Shown: positions 8,513 to 21,782 of the stretch, one piece after another | Position numbering within the stretch: position 1 is the first letter of the stretch | How the letters are laid out: every line of letters starts with the position of its first letter | Source: Stratiolaelaps scimitus | Taxonomy: Eukaryota > Arthropoda > Arachnida > Mesostigmata > Laelapidae | NCBI GenBank assembly: GCA_019614645.1 | Contig: JABWDB010000002.1 | Span: 14,173,501 to 14,237,500 of the forward strand | Length of the DNA stretch: 64,000 nt | Direction: 5' to 3' | Translations under genes and position numbers: made by a program | Notes under the pieces: model-generated | Seen by the model: only the letters and a program-made list of their open reading frames with translations | What the model was told of the DNA's origin: nothing | The model's database searches: none

Positions 8513-8818
8513 CATGAAAGATGTAAATGATAAGCGCGCAATGTATCAGTCAAAATAGAGCCACCTTGACTCCGTGGACGACCAGCTCCTCAATGCGGCT
8601 ATTACTGTGCCTAGTGTGCCTAGTGTGTGTGTAATTGTGCCTAGTTAGTGACTGCAATTGCAATTCCATAATTAAATACAACGCCTTTGAGAGTAAGAAC
8701 CCGTCCGTTGAGAGCGCTTAAAGGACAAAGAATTGCATGGTGTGTACGATGTGCGATGTCGATGAAGAATTATGAAGTGCAGCTTACACAAGTATTCTAC
8801 GAAATACGTAATAGGCAA

Positions 8819-8926
8819 TATTTCTGATGAACTATTTTTCTACATACATATTTCTGATGAACTATTTTTCTACATATTTCTGATGAACTATTTTTCTACA
8901 TATTTCTGATGAACTATTTTTCTACA
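8819..8926. repeat. 26-bp tandem repeat, four units
   Basis: Units TATTTCTGATGAACTATTTT plus TCTACA start at 8819, 8849, 8875 and 8901. The first is four bases longer (an extra TACA-type insertion). The unit sequence is unrelated to the 27-bp minisatellite 300 bases upstream. Confidence 0.95.
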
Positions 8927-10739
8927 CACATTTTTCCCGGCAAGCAAATGACAATCGAGAGAAAATATTGGATGTACCTAGCCGATCACCTAATAATAAA
9001 TCGAGCTTACGACTGCCATGTCCTACCATTGTAAATTGCATTCTATGCCTTCCGTTCAACTGCCGTGCCTGACACGACTATAGTGAAGGCTGCAGAATGA
9101 TCTCTATCTTCAATTATACATAAGTGCCGATCTGCAAGTGTTGTGTACAAAATAGGTCGGTATATTTCTTAGACTGTGTTTATTTCCGTGTGCTCGCCAG
9201 CTGTCATCCACCACTTTTGTGTCTATGGTTGCGTCTTGCGAATACAGCATTTCGTCTCGTAGTTGCCAGAATACCTACCACTGTGTAGTGGTACTGTCCA
9301 TTTGTTAGCTGTAGCACTTAGCCGTTGCGTCTGTGTTGTTCCTGCGTAATTGGTATTCAATCGACTTATTGATACTTCTCCATGCGCTTGTCGTTTGGAA
9401 TTTCTATAATAATCATTATTATCATGGTTCTTGTTATTATTATTATTATTATTTTTTCATCTATTCTTGCTTCCTGCAGCCCCATGTACTAAAATGCCTG
9501 ACCATCCCTGGTGCCTCGTTCTCGGCTGCTGCTATACGCGTACCTTTACATCCTTTCACGTCACCCTACCGTTCGTGTTTTCCTTCTAAGGGGACCCTCT
9601 GACAATGGAATCATCCTGAGAGAACCTCTGCAACTATACCTAGACCAAGTTTCTCGGGGGACTTCATCTTGCTTCTAAGCAATACGAATAATACGAATTA
9701 ATTAATAATACGAATACGAATCTGCAAACGAGTCAGCGATATCGGACGCTTGACGATCCCAATTCCAACTTTTAATCATTTTGCATTCTTATCCTTGCCC
9801 TGCATCCTCCCATTTAGTTTCCCCACGCCTTGCGGCGTCACCAATTCATCGCCAGTGGCAAATAATAGTTAGTTATAGATCGACTGATTTCATCGATCCA
9901 TTAATCTATTAATTATTATTAATATATATTAATATATATTATTAATCATTATCTATCTTTAACAGTCGCTAGTGTACTATGCTTCTCAAATTCGTTTTCC
10001 ATTATTCGCACTATAGATCTACCACAATAGCATCGTCCATATAGCGGATAGTAACAAAAATCGTAATAATTCAATTTGATTCATTTTTGTGTTTATTTTA
10101 TTCATTATATATGTTTATATGGAGAAACGAGTCCCTTTTTTGTCATTTCAACACACCAAATAGTACTACTACTACACTAACATTCGATTAGCAGTACATA
10201 ATTTAATCTATATTAGTATTATTATTATTGATTTATCTAGAGTACAGTTTTACATATTGTACCATTGCTACGATCATCGCCATCGCAATAATTGGGATGT
10301 GATTTGAAAAATAGCTTGCTCGAACGTCACCGTTATCATTAAACTGTTGTTCGCCTTCTTCCTTCAGACATTGCGCGTCCGTTAGGGGATATCTGCAATC
10401 GCGGAGGATATCTGCGCTGTTCCAGATGTGCGCGAGTCAAATCGAGTTACAATTGTACAATCAATTTTTTTACAGTCCTATTAATAGTATAGATCATTCG
10501 ATGACACTTATCGAATGTGCTACCTTATATATATATATATATATAAATAAATAGATTTACCTCTATTTTACTTTTATATTATATAGGTATGTATATATGT
10601 AGTAAAAGCGGATTAAGAGTTAGATGTGTTTAATAATAACGTGTGCTAATATTCTTCTAATGTTAATAGTCATCATATATAAGAGTAATATGATTTGAAG
10701 AACTGAATCTCTTGAATGACCTCAAAGTTAGCGGCGAAA

Positions 10740-10779
<40 letters not shown>

Positions 10780-13563
10780 GTATGTATTCAGGGCCGCTAA
10801 AGTAGGTTATCGTTACAAGTAATTGGGAATACGAAAGCAGATTTTATCGCATTTTAGCGAAAGTACTTATCTATCTGGCAAAAATGCCTCTTAAAAGTAC
10901 ACAATACCACTTGCCGCGTCTTCTGTCGCCCACAACGGCAATTCTGCGTTTAGTTGCACAATATACTTAATAATTGCAGTAACTAGTTACGTATTTATAT
11001 TCGCGTTCTTATATCGACTGAGTTCTAACAAAGAAGGGAAAAGAGACATTATGTCGATATGTATATACATACATTTTTATATGTATAAGTGTATTTATGT
11101 ATGGTAACATTTTTCGGTTAAGCAACGATTGATGATCTGGCTTGTATCGGGCATGACCATTATTATTATTATTGTATAATAGATGCTGAGGCCAAAAATA
11201 GAAAGCGGTTGAACAAGAAGACAAAGAAGAAGAAAACCAATTAGAAATGAAAGGTTAAATTTTATATTAAGTCATTGAATTCGTTGGAGGAGTTCGGTTG
11301 CAATACGTAATAGTCATATGGATCACTATTTTATTAGCGTGAGGCTTCAACTTGAAACGTAACCTTCTGAGTGTATGTCAGCGACAAGCTTAACGCTTGA
11401 GGCCGAGTTCGACGGCAATTAAACTTGAAAGCAATACGATCTTAGCTGTGTAATATCATCTAATTACGTCTTCGGGTACAGACGCAGCTATATTATAGAT
11501 GTAGTATTGGGGCTAATATTTTTGATCGGATTTTTTTCCTCTAATATTTTTATTGCTTAGTTTCTGCATTGCGAGACAGCTTCATGTTTGTAACCTTCTC
11601 TATGTATAATATGGGACCTTAAGGGCGACACTAGAGAATCGGTGGTCGCACACGAATTTATTGCTTGCCACAGGGAGAAAACTTCGGATCACTTGATAGT
11701 CTGTTATAGTTGAACTCAAATGCCTGTTGTGGATTATCAAACATCCGTTTGGTTTTGACAGCTTGCGATATTGTGGCCAATCAGGGCCAAAACTGAATTG
11801 AGCTATAGACATCACCTCACGCTAAGCAGTTGACACATATAGAGAGATTACGGAGATGTCATCACCGTGGCGACGAAACCCAAAAAAATAAAACCCATTT
11901 TACGTCACCTCGTCCGCGAAAACTTGTAGCTAGCTGCAGTTTTGTCTTGTTCATACGACACTGAGGGAGAGATGTATCTCTATTCTATATATAGCACGTA
12001 TTACAGATTTAACCAGCTCAGTGGAACACCTTTGAGTTGAATATAAGTTCGAATTCGAAGCCCCCCTAATGGAAGGCCACGCTTCCAGTCGCTGATAGAC
12101 AATGACAGTAGGGAAATAAAAAAGCTTTTGTCTTTCATGGTAGACACGACAAATGTATTACGTGTCGGCCATACTCTGCATAATATACTTATATGTATGT
12201 GTATCTCGATATCTAACAGTTGCTCCGCGACAATCCGTTAATCAGAGTACTTGAACAATGATGCAACTGCATCCTACTAAAACCAGCCAGAAAACACTGG
12301 AGTGGGCCTCATTACTTTTGAGGAATGTAGAGGTTTGATTAAAGAGCAAAAAGACGAAATGTATCTTTGTAATTTGTTCGATTGTGTATCCCTATCTACT
12401 CATTTCGATCTTCGGTTAATGTACTAATAATATTAAGGGAATATTTAATGCTGCAGATCAACTCGATGGATCTGTTCTGTTTTGCTATCAACCGTTTTAT
12501 GCATATACAAAGTTACGACGATTCAATATATATATATATATATATATATATGCTTTATAGAAAGCCGTTAACAATAGCACACTTGCTTCCATCCATTTCG
12601 TTCTTGAATAAGGAATCGTCTTGATCTTAGCATTGCCGTGGTATTATTATTACGATATTTATAGCAGCAGCACTAATAATATTAATAGTATTTCATCTCA
12701 ATAGTAGTTATCGTTGTAGTAACTCCAAATAGAGAGATTAGGTCATGGTGGAATTATTATTCGACTTGATAATATCGATGCATAGTTAGCGGAACACTGC
12801 TGGCAAATGCCTATCCTACACAATAGCCACTGTAGAGCGATACTAGTTGAAGCGTCTAGTGTGAGGACTGGGTCTTCAACGAATGAAACCATAAGAGTTT
12901 AGCATGCGTTTGAAAATTACATGATCATTTTTGTATTGTATCAGAAAATCGTATGTAGACTCATGACTCAGAAAAAATAAACATATTTTAAAGCTAACAA
13001 GCAATAGAAGGATGAGGCAATTGAGAGATTCGTAACGGACCCTACGATCAGCTATCATACACAAATAAAAATATGCATTCGTTTAGGAACATTTTGTGAA
13101 GCGGTATACTTTCTTTTCTGGCCACGACGTTTGTAGCGGACTCTAATATGGTAAATGAGAAGCTATATTTGATGTGATTTTCTCTCCGCCTATCGAAGAG
13201 ATAAGTAGAAAATAGAAAGTTGTGGATTTCAGTACGTTCACATTATACTGGTAGCACTACGCCGTAACTTGTGAAATTCGCAAAACGCAATTCGACACTA
13301 ATGTCTTCGGCACACATGGGCTACAGAAGAAGCGCATGTTTCGCAACCTCGCGAAATGTTCGCGTAGCGAACGCGAACAGCATCAGTCATTTGTTGTAAT
13401 CGGTTAAGAAGATTTCGTACGGCGCTATTATATGTATTCGAGGACAAAATTGTATTCTTTCGAATTAACGTTGAGTATAGGTGCTTAAGGAGCTAATAAG
13501 AGAACGAAATAAAATTTGTGCTAAATAGCTGTTAGATTTTAATGTCAAATAAGGGATACGTAT

Positions 13564-13597
<34 letters not shown>

Positions 13598-15752
13598 AGG
13601 GACAGAGAGAAAAGAGAACTGCAGTCAGGTCAGCCATATTTTCCTGTCTCCTTGTCTGCTCGCTTCTCGCCATTCTTGGCAAGAGAATCGTGCCCAGATC
13701 GGTTAAACACGTTCACGATTTTTCACAGTTAACGACAGACAGTTTCTTCCTCTGTAGCCAACCGTATACCTTCAGCATCCCTGTTGGGTTAAACCAATAT
13801 TCCCTCTTGGTGGAACCAGCTCTTCTCTTCAAATTCATAGCAATAAATATAATCTACATGTAATAAATTACATGGCTATTAATCTTAGTCATTACTCTCA
13901 GAAAGAGAAATGTTCTGCATAGTCGTATTGGAGAGTACTAGTTAGAATGTAGTTGATGAATATTTATATTAGTAATATTATTATATAGCTGATTAATTGT
14001 ACACAGATTATATGATATTATGTAAATCGCTGCCTGTTGTTGTTGTTGTTGTTGCTGATGATGATGATGTTCCGTCTCATCAGTGAACTCCACCACTTCA
14101 ACTTCCATCTGAGCTGCTTGTGGATGGTGCAATCCTTAAATTGTCAAATCTCAAGTAGAACCCTTGGGTCGATTATTTATTGCCTTTCGTCGGCTATTTC
14201 GATTGGATGGGGATGTAAGTATGTGTGTGTGTGTGTGGACGTATTGCGGATCAGTTCGGCTAGACGTCCTTGTTCTCTCTGATCACTTCCAATTAAATCA
14301 AACGGATTATGTCTTCATTTGAACAGCGAACCTTCGTTGTAAATTCAATAAGGAGCTACTTCACTTCACACGTGACAGTTGAATTCAATCATTGCCACCT
14401 ATTTTCCTTCAAGCTGTTTCAGTAATCATACCTCATTGTCATCTTATCAATCAGTTCAATTCCCCGCGAATTGAACTGAAAATACCAATTTATATTGTTT
14501 AGCAGGTATATGATTTCCTCCTCTCGAATCAGCCACTCTCACTCCGTATCAGCCACTACTTAGCGTTGCTGCTTGGATGTATAAGGAGATCCGCAAAGGT
14601 ACCCATTAGAAAATTCACATACTTCCAGTAGCGAGCGAGTCTATTATTACACATTAGTACTCACGTCACCACGTGCAGTGAACAGTAGCCAACCATTGGT
14701 TATCATCATCCTATAGAACTCATATGTACCTTATGCACCAAAATGGAGCCAGAGACATAAGGAAGACATGTACACACTAGAACGAGAGCGAGAAGTGTCA
14801 ATTGTGACATTGAGAAACATAGTTATTATTGAACTATTTTACTATTAAAGTAAGCCCATATGAGTGCAATCTCGCCAAGGTGCATACTCAGGACTCGGAC
14901 GCGTTAATCATATGGCAAAACTCATCACAAATTTATACGACGTAGTCTTTCGAGGACTCATCAATTTATCATCATTGGTTTTCCCAACTATTCACACATA
15001 ACCTTGTCACCGTTCTATATATATATATATGTTTGTGCAAATAACAAATTGAACACACACGTACATCATCGGCAGCAGTATGGGTAAGGGAAAGAAAACA
15101 GGACGATACTTTTCTTTTGGTGATATTTCGTTTGGGCCCTCGCGAAATCACTCACTATCAAAACTATAGTACTCAATGGGGAATGGCGCACTTGTGTTAC
15201 CACGATATGAATTTTAAGTCTCACAGGCGTTGTTCTTGCTGTACAACGAAAACGTAATATATGTATATATATATATATATATATAGAATAAATAAATTGG
15301 CACAGAAGACTATGAACGAACAAACTAAACAACTCGATATTATGTTCTATTGAACAATCACATTGCGTTGCTCTCTGTAGGTGATTACGAGCAAACGACC
15401 AAACAATGGGATGGCAAGAGGAATGAATTGGCTTGAAATCTTCTCCATGGATACTTTCTAATTACGTTAGTTAACCAAAGCACGCTTCTGCTCCTCCCTT
15501 AGTCTACTGATGAAGGGTGAACATAAACAAGATGAAAAGTTACATTTTTATACAACGAAAAAGCAGGCGTATTAAATGTGGTTAATATTGTTCTACACTA
15601 CTGGGTTCTGTTGAGTCGATCAAATATTGTGGCATAAATAATAATAACGCCGATCGTTTCGTTGAACGTCATCACGAACCGAGCATTGGACAATTCACAC
15701 TTCCTATAAACCACTACTTCGTGTATGAGCTTCTGCAAAGCCGCATTCTAAG

Positions 15753-15789
<37 letters not shown>

Positions 15790-16782
15790 GGCGTTATGAG
15801 CTGCTTGCTGCGAAAAACTGCAACTACATCACTGATCATGTTCACCTTAGACGCCACGGCCGTCGACGATGTTATTTCCCTCTCCCCCTTTTTCTCCGCC
15901 GCCGTTGCCATTTACTCTCTCGATATCCATCCATCTCTCTTTCTTTTTCTCTGTCTCTTTATTCCTCGATCTGTTTCAGGTGTCATCTCGTCACACTCCG
16001 ATTGCACAATTTCTTTTCCTTAAGTCCCACTTACCCCCGCCCCATTTATGCCTTCTTCATTATCGTTCACTCGGGGTCGTTATGACCCCAAGAAAAAAAA
16101 CGGTTGCTATACACCGTCTATATTTATCATTATTATTATTATTACTATTGTTATTTCGTTATTATTACTACCCGACTCGATTTCTTTACGTTTATGTACT
16201 CCTCACTTATGACAGAAACGTTAACGATTTTCTCTAGGGGTCTGCTTGTCTCTTTGTACATGTGTGTAGGGTATGTTTTCACCGTGTGCCTATGACTGTC
16301 ACTATGTGTTTGTGGTGTGTGTGTGTCTGTGAGACTGTCTGTCTTTGTCTCTAAACACTTCTCCGATGAATTTCCTTCATTTCATATTTCACAATCGTGT
16401 TCATCCTGGGACGGTATTTACTCCCTCGAAATGTCGCCCTTCAATAACGAGGCTACCGTGACACGCACACTCGGCGTGTAGGCAAACTGCCGCTGTCACT
16501 CATAAATTAGAATTTCTTAGTTACATCGTCAATATTATAATTGTGACTATCAGTATCATTTCCTTCAGTTATATTATTACTATTTTAAATTATAGTATTA
16601 CTCTATCACAGAATGGGGCCGAGAATGTTGGCAGGTTCCCGTGAAGTGCCCCCGCCGCGACACGCCTTCTCGTTGTTTCGTTAGAGCGAAGCTGAGTGCG
16701 CGGTCATCTTCGTCCGAATGTGTCCAACGGTGTTCGGGGCGCAATACTCCATTGCTGTGACGCCCCCTCTTTAGGACACGCC
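8927..16782. other. AT-rich stretch without recognisable genes, possible long 3' UTR at its right end
   Basis: Nearly 8 kb with only short, low-complexity open frames. It contains (ATT)n runs near 9430-9455 and 16125-16150, many (TA)n tracts, and CT-rich sequence at 15870-16020. The SLC16 stop codon is at its right edge, so the first kilobases leftwards from 16782 must include that gene's 3' UTR. One minus-strand AATAAA candidate lies at 15958-15963, but in DNA this AT-rich such hexamers are expected by chance and I do not place the polyadenylation site. Confidence 0.5.
10741..10773. repeat. (TA)n microsatellite
   Basis: About 33 bases of alternating T and A. Similar tracts in this AT-rich interval lie at 12526-12551, 13565-13595, about 15263-15285 and 15754-15787. 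Confidence 0.95.
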
Positions 16783-19700
16783 CTAGGGGGAGTCTGGAGT
16801 TGCTAGCGGCGCATGGACCTCGTCATCGTCGTTGTTGCCGTTGCTTAGAGTAAAGCGCACTTGATTTGCCCTCGAGGGACTGCTCGGACTTCGGAGCAAA
16901 GGCGGAATACTCGGCGTGTGGCCATTGGCGCCGTTTTTGATGGTCATCGATTCGCTAAGAGGGACCCCGTTCGCGACAATTGAAGGGGACCGAGGTGAAG
17001 GTGGAGCTGGAGGAGGTCCTGTCGAACGAACTTCGTCTTTTGGCCCGAGACACGACTCCATTTCTGGGTCCCGAATGTCGCCGGTGCTGCCCTTGGCATC
17101 GTCGCTATCTTCTCGTTTGCTCCTGCAGACGCATTTCCATGACTCTGCTACAGGAATGACGAGGATTCCGGAAGCCAATATGCTCAGCCCGCTGATGTAA
17201 AAGGTCGTGTCGTATGATCCTGCGAGCAAAGGCGACAATGGCAGAGATATATGGGAAAAGTTAATATTGTACGTTCATTAGTATGTACGAGACACGAGAG
17301 AGACATCGACTATACAGAGATTTAATTATAGTCCATACATTTTTGTCCACATATCGTACGTCGTACGTCATCTATTCACTTCAATGCTTAAACGGAATAT
17401 GTATAGAGTATGGGCGTACAGGGTGTTCGGAAAGTAACGCAACCGGTGGCATTCTGAACACACTGTCTTGGACAGACACCTGCAACAAAGGGTGTTTTCA
17501 AGCGGACCGCTTATGCGCGTCACCTTACCGCTGATATCGTATAGCCACCCGGCAATTGGTGGTCCGATTAGGCCAGCGATGCCCTGGATGAGTAGAAGGA
17601 GTCCGTAGGCGCCAGTGAAATTGTCGAGGGATATCAAGTTGACGACAATCTCTGGTACGAGCGTATAGTTGGCGGAGATTGTGAATCCGTAGATGGCCGA
17701 CGCCGTCGCCAGCGGAAGGTAGGAACTGAGTAGCGGTATTGTCGCTACACTCGCCCCAGCTACAATCGTGCAGAGGGCATAGAGTAGGCTCGGGTCGATC
17801 CAGGGCTTATCGCCGACGTAGCCGACGATGACGACGCCGAGCGTGTTAAGTACGCCAACTATTGAGATGATGAATGCGCCGGAACCTTCCTGGATCGAAG
17901 GCAGCGAAGCCGCGTGGTCCGGGATGTATACGTACGGATTGTCCACACAAGCGTTTAGGAGAAAGTTTGACAGGCAGAACAACGCGTATCTGGATAGAAA
18001 AGGTAACCAGAAGCAAGATATAACGAAATAAGAATCTGTCATTGACCCAACAGGCGTGATTAATCTGTAGTTGTGCCAAAGTCACAGACAAGAAAGAGAG
18101 ACAGAGACATGGGTAGGTATAGGTGTATTTGTGTGTGTGTGTTTTATGTAACGTACGTAATTGTAGAAGGGGTGTCCGCGGGAGAGGCGAAAAGAGAACA
18201 ACAGCTAATGCGCTGGTGGAGAGAAGGCAATACCCTCTGATCGATGGGCTCCGGAAGCCCATCCGAAATAGTCGAAAGAGCAGGAAAATCAGAACAGGAA
18301 AAGACACATACGTGGGGTGACATGGGAGAGGGAAGAGGACCTGAAGGAGGAGGAGGACAAGGGAACGTATTGCAGCTGTCGAAGTGGAGACGGCAGCAAT
18401 AGCTGGAATAGAAGTAGCGGCTGCTGCGGACGATAGAACGTTGGTGGAACGTTGACCGCCATTGACGCAAAAGTGCCCGAAGGAAACAGATAGGGAGGAA
18501 GAGGGAAGCCAGACAAGAATAAAACTTTTTTTTTCAGCCACTTCGCCGTCCACTGCTAGGTGATAGCTTTCCTTAGCTGTCCCGCGCTTCTACGTCAAGT
18601 AAAGGGTTGCTCCCAACGGGGAGCACAGCAGTGGACGGAAGCCGTTCTTTCTGATCACGTCGTGTTTTCGAAGAAGTCGCCGAGTCATTGTCATTCTTGG
18701 GAAGCGAGGAGTGGGGGGAGGAGAAAAATGAAGGATTCGAAACAGTTGAAGGGAAATGATTTGGCCATTTACGAGGTAGCTATGAATGAAGAAAGGTGAT
18801 GTCAGCTTGCGTACGTGACTAAGGCAGGTACATGGGCATGATTGCTTCTTGGGGCCACGGGTATTGCTGACACATATCAGAGGTCGGGGCCGGGAGGGGC
18901 GGGGGGGGGATCGGCCGCCGTTTCACATCAATAAACGCCGGTATGAAACGGTGGCCGATTCTGCTTCGTTCGAGCTGGGACTCACTTGAAATTCGTTAAT
19001 AGTCTCACGTCCATCATATCGCAGATGACGTCTTTCAGATCTTCGAGGAATTCGCAGGGACTAGACTCGCTCTCGTTAATGGTCGCCATCGAATTTCGAT
19101 AGATATTCGGGCAGCTAGAAGCCTTGAGACGGTATCTGAAAGGTGTACAACAATGACAAACAATACGAAAACACTGTCAATCGGAGTTTGGCTACAAGAG
19201 AGGGTTTTTTGCCTTGATACGGCGAGGTGGCAATGGGCAACAAAACGTCATATACGTCAACTACTCGACAGTTCTCCCTTCTTTCCTCTTATCAATCCTC
19301 TCGTCGCTTCGTTAGCACTGGAACGAGCAGATCTGGCAGATCAGACGTAGATCTTCGCAGCGGATCTATGTGAAAGAGATCGTTTCACAGCTCTATTTAA
19401 CTGATGCCGTTCGGCTCACCTCTTTATATTGAGCATGGCCCCCCGATAGGTAAGCGAGCCCCGCTGCAATCTCAAGTTGCGCAGATAGGCCGCCGAGTTT
19501 GTCCGGTCCCTCGGCAGGGACAAAGGCCCGAAGCTCGCCTGTCTGTGTTGTCGTAAACTTGAAGATTTCTTCGTGGCGCTCGCCGCAGTGGCGCAAGCTA
19601 AACTACTTCGCACGGCGCCTTGTCCACCGTCTGGCCCGCCACAACCAACGGGATCTCTACAGCAGTCGGCCAAGCTCGCCCCCTCAAGCGCCACGATGGT

Positions 19701-21782
19701 ATCTTTCTTGTTGAGGGGCTCATGTTCACTGCTGTTGCTGTTGCTTAGAGCAACCTGCTCGGTTGGCGCCGGTTTTTCTGTCGCGTCGGCGCTCGGGGAC
19801 GTCAGCGTCGACGGCGGCGGCGGCAATCCAGACCAATCGGCAAAACGGATCGTCCTTTCCGGATCGAGGGGATTCGCTGGCGGCTGATTTCGTGGCAGAA
19901 ACGTTGACAGCAGAGCTGGCGGTGATTTTGCCTGCAGCTCGTCTATGGTGCGATTCTCGAGGATGGTCTTGATCAGCGGAGAAGACTTCACCGTCAGGTA
20001 CGGATCGTCGTGGGGGTTGCTCTTGAGAACGTCATTCCACAGATTGGGATACTTCTCCAACAGTGTGCTCAAGTGGCCCTTCTCTTTAGACGACATTTCG
20101 GTGAGCACCTGTAAAGCGTATCGCATTCGAGGGGAAGAAGAGAAATAGTAACCCAATTGAGTAACCCTTGTATAATAAGAAATAATAGAAACATGGGGTG
20201 ACCATGTTCGTGTTATAAGGTAATATAAGGTATATAAAATCGAACATATTGTATAACGATGAAACGTGGTGTATTCGAAATATTCCACTATCACTTATAT
20301 CTAACTTTCAATGCCGACGAATGCTATGATGACAAAAGTAGGTCTACAATTGAGCAGGGTGTAGCTTTCTGTTAGGAACAAAAGCAGGTTTACAGTTCAA
20401 ACCGATGTTTATTCAACTATAATGCTACTTTTTCCTATGTATTACAATCTACATGTTTCCTTAATATATCTAGTAAATTTTCCGCCGACAATTAAAGTGC
20501 ACGGAACTGCTTCGACATTGTTTCATAAGACGAACCCCTTTAAATGCAAATGTGTGAAAAGGTTTGAAAGGCTCTACGTATAATTCTAGATATATATATA
20601 TATATATATATGAATGTGTACTAGTCGTCGTACCTGTACAGGCAACCTCGGCGACTCGTCGGACAGATAGGTAGGCAGCTGAAGCAGAGAGCTGCACATT
20701 CGGCGACCTTCCTCCAGTTGGCCTACAGATCCCCAGTAGGTTGGCGATGGACTGCGTGCAGCTGGGTTGTCGTCATCGCCGCCACCTTCATCAGCGTCTT
20801 GAACGTCGAGATCTCGCATCAACGCTCCGGACACGACCATATTGAGGAAGAAGCCAGCCAGTATGAGCAGTGTCCCCCGCCACATGAACTGCTCGACGAG
20901 GAGGTACGTCAGCGGGGCAAAGATGAACGTGCCCACACCTGTGCCACAGACCGACAGGCCAGTGGCGAGGCAGCGCTTCTTTTCGAAGTAGTACGCCACG
21001 ATGACGATCGACGTCACATAGCAGAGCGCTAGACCGAAGCCGGCCAGTGAGAACGTCACGTACAGCAACGCTAGCGAATCGGAGAAGAACGACAGGACGA
21101 AGCCGAGCGCTGCGAGCAGTGAGCCGGCAATGCATACGCGCCGACATCCGTAGCGGTCAGTCAGCCAGGAGGCGACCGGACCCGCCAGAAGCGGCATGGA
21201 CAGAAACAAGCTAGCCACCCAGGCCGCATGGCCTTTGCCCACAGCAAAGTACGATGTCAGGTCCGGCAAGAATAGGCCGAACGACAGCGAGACGCCGTCC
21301 GAGATCAGATTGACGGCAAACGCGGCCAGCACAACCATCCAGCCCCACCCGCCATCGGGAGCAGGCAGACGAGCCTTCCGACGCGCCCCAGAGGCCCCCG
21401 CTCCGGCCGATGACGAGGAGAAGCCACCCGATGATGAGGAATTCTCCGAGTCATATCGCATACGCCGATGGCCTGCCGTGTTTGCCGGACTCCGCATCGA
21501 AGGCGGGTCCGTCCTGTTGCTGACGCCCCCGTCATGGTGGTGATTGTTGTTGTTATTGCTGTTGTTGTGGTGTTGGTGATGTTGCTGTTGTTGTTGTTGT
21601 TGTTGTTGTTGCTGTGATGGCTGTCTACTGTTCCCATCGTGATGCGGACTAGTTTGAGAGCCGGCGAGACTGCGGAGCTGTGAAGACGCCAGCGCCACTG
21701 CTGCAGGTGCTGCCGGAGTTGGTGCCGGTGTCGACGCCAGGAACGGGGAGCTGGGACTTGAGCAACTACCATTTTGCTGCAA
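16783..21782 (-). CDS. Monocarboxylate-transporter-like protein (SLC16/MCT family), five exons
   Basis: Exons in reading order: 21776(or 21782)-20634, 20108-19420, 19135-18986, 17989-17529, 17219-16783. All donors are GT and acceptors AG, and the frame is kept at each junction, giving about 960 residues. Counting from 21782: a long Ser/Gln/His/Asn-rich N-terminal tail; the MCT signature DGGWGW at 143-148; six membrane helices; the second signature YYFEKKRCLATGLSVCG at 264-280; a cytoplasmic loop of about 330 residues (rest of exon 1, exons 2 and 3); six more helices in exons 4-5; and a Pro/Ser-rich C-tail. MCTs move lactate, pyruvate or other small organic molecules across the plasma membrane. 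In helix 8 the Asp/Arg pair needed by MCT1 is replaced by Asn711 and Val715, so lactate/proton transport is doubtful. The start is unresolved: TTGCAG just before 21776 looks like an acceptor, so an earlier exon probably carries the ATG; the first ATG in frame here is 21497-21495. Confidence 0.92.
17418..17443. other. Mariner-like terminal-repeat-like sequence in an MCT intron
   Basis: ACAGGGTGTTCGGAAAGTAACG lies in the 309-bp intron between exons 4 and 5. It resembles the terminal inverted repeats of Tc1/mariner elements (CAGGGTGTTC start after a TA). No matching opposite end was found in this window, so it would be a single end or a coincidence. Confidence 0.3.
20497..20555 (-). mobile_element. 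Partial SINE copy in an MCT intron
   Basis: Middle part of the SINE family (CACATTTGCATTTAAAGGGG, then CTTATGAAAC-like and CGAAGCAGTTCCGTG on the minus strand). It lies in the intron between exons 1 and 2 of the SLC16-like gene, next to a (TA)n tract at 20590-20612. Head and tail are missing. Confidence 0.75.
21540..21620 (-). repeat. CAG/CAA, CAT/CAC and AAC codon tract in the MCT N-terminus
   Basis: Encodes 11 Gln followed by His- and Asn-rich stretches (QQQ..HHQHHNNSNNNNNHHHDGG). The mixture of CAG and CAA codons stabilises such tracts. It lies in the non-conserved N-terminal tail before the transporter domain, so length differences should be tolerated. Confidence 0.9.

Noticed and set aside
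7963..8558. Long open frames on both strands (up to 196 codons) over the minisatellite
   Set aside because: They are a by-product of a 27-base unit without stops in several frames; the translated units are meaningless repeats and every frame is open alike.
20470..20697. Minus-strand frame over the MCT exon 1 donor, rich in Ile-Tyr
   Set aside because: It is a shadow of the (TA)n tract and SINE fragment inside an intron.
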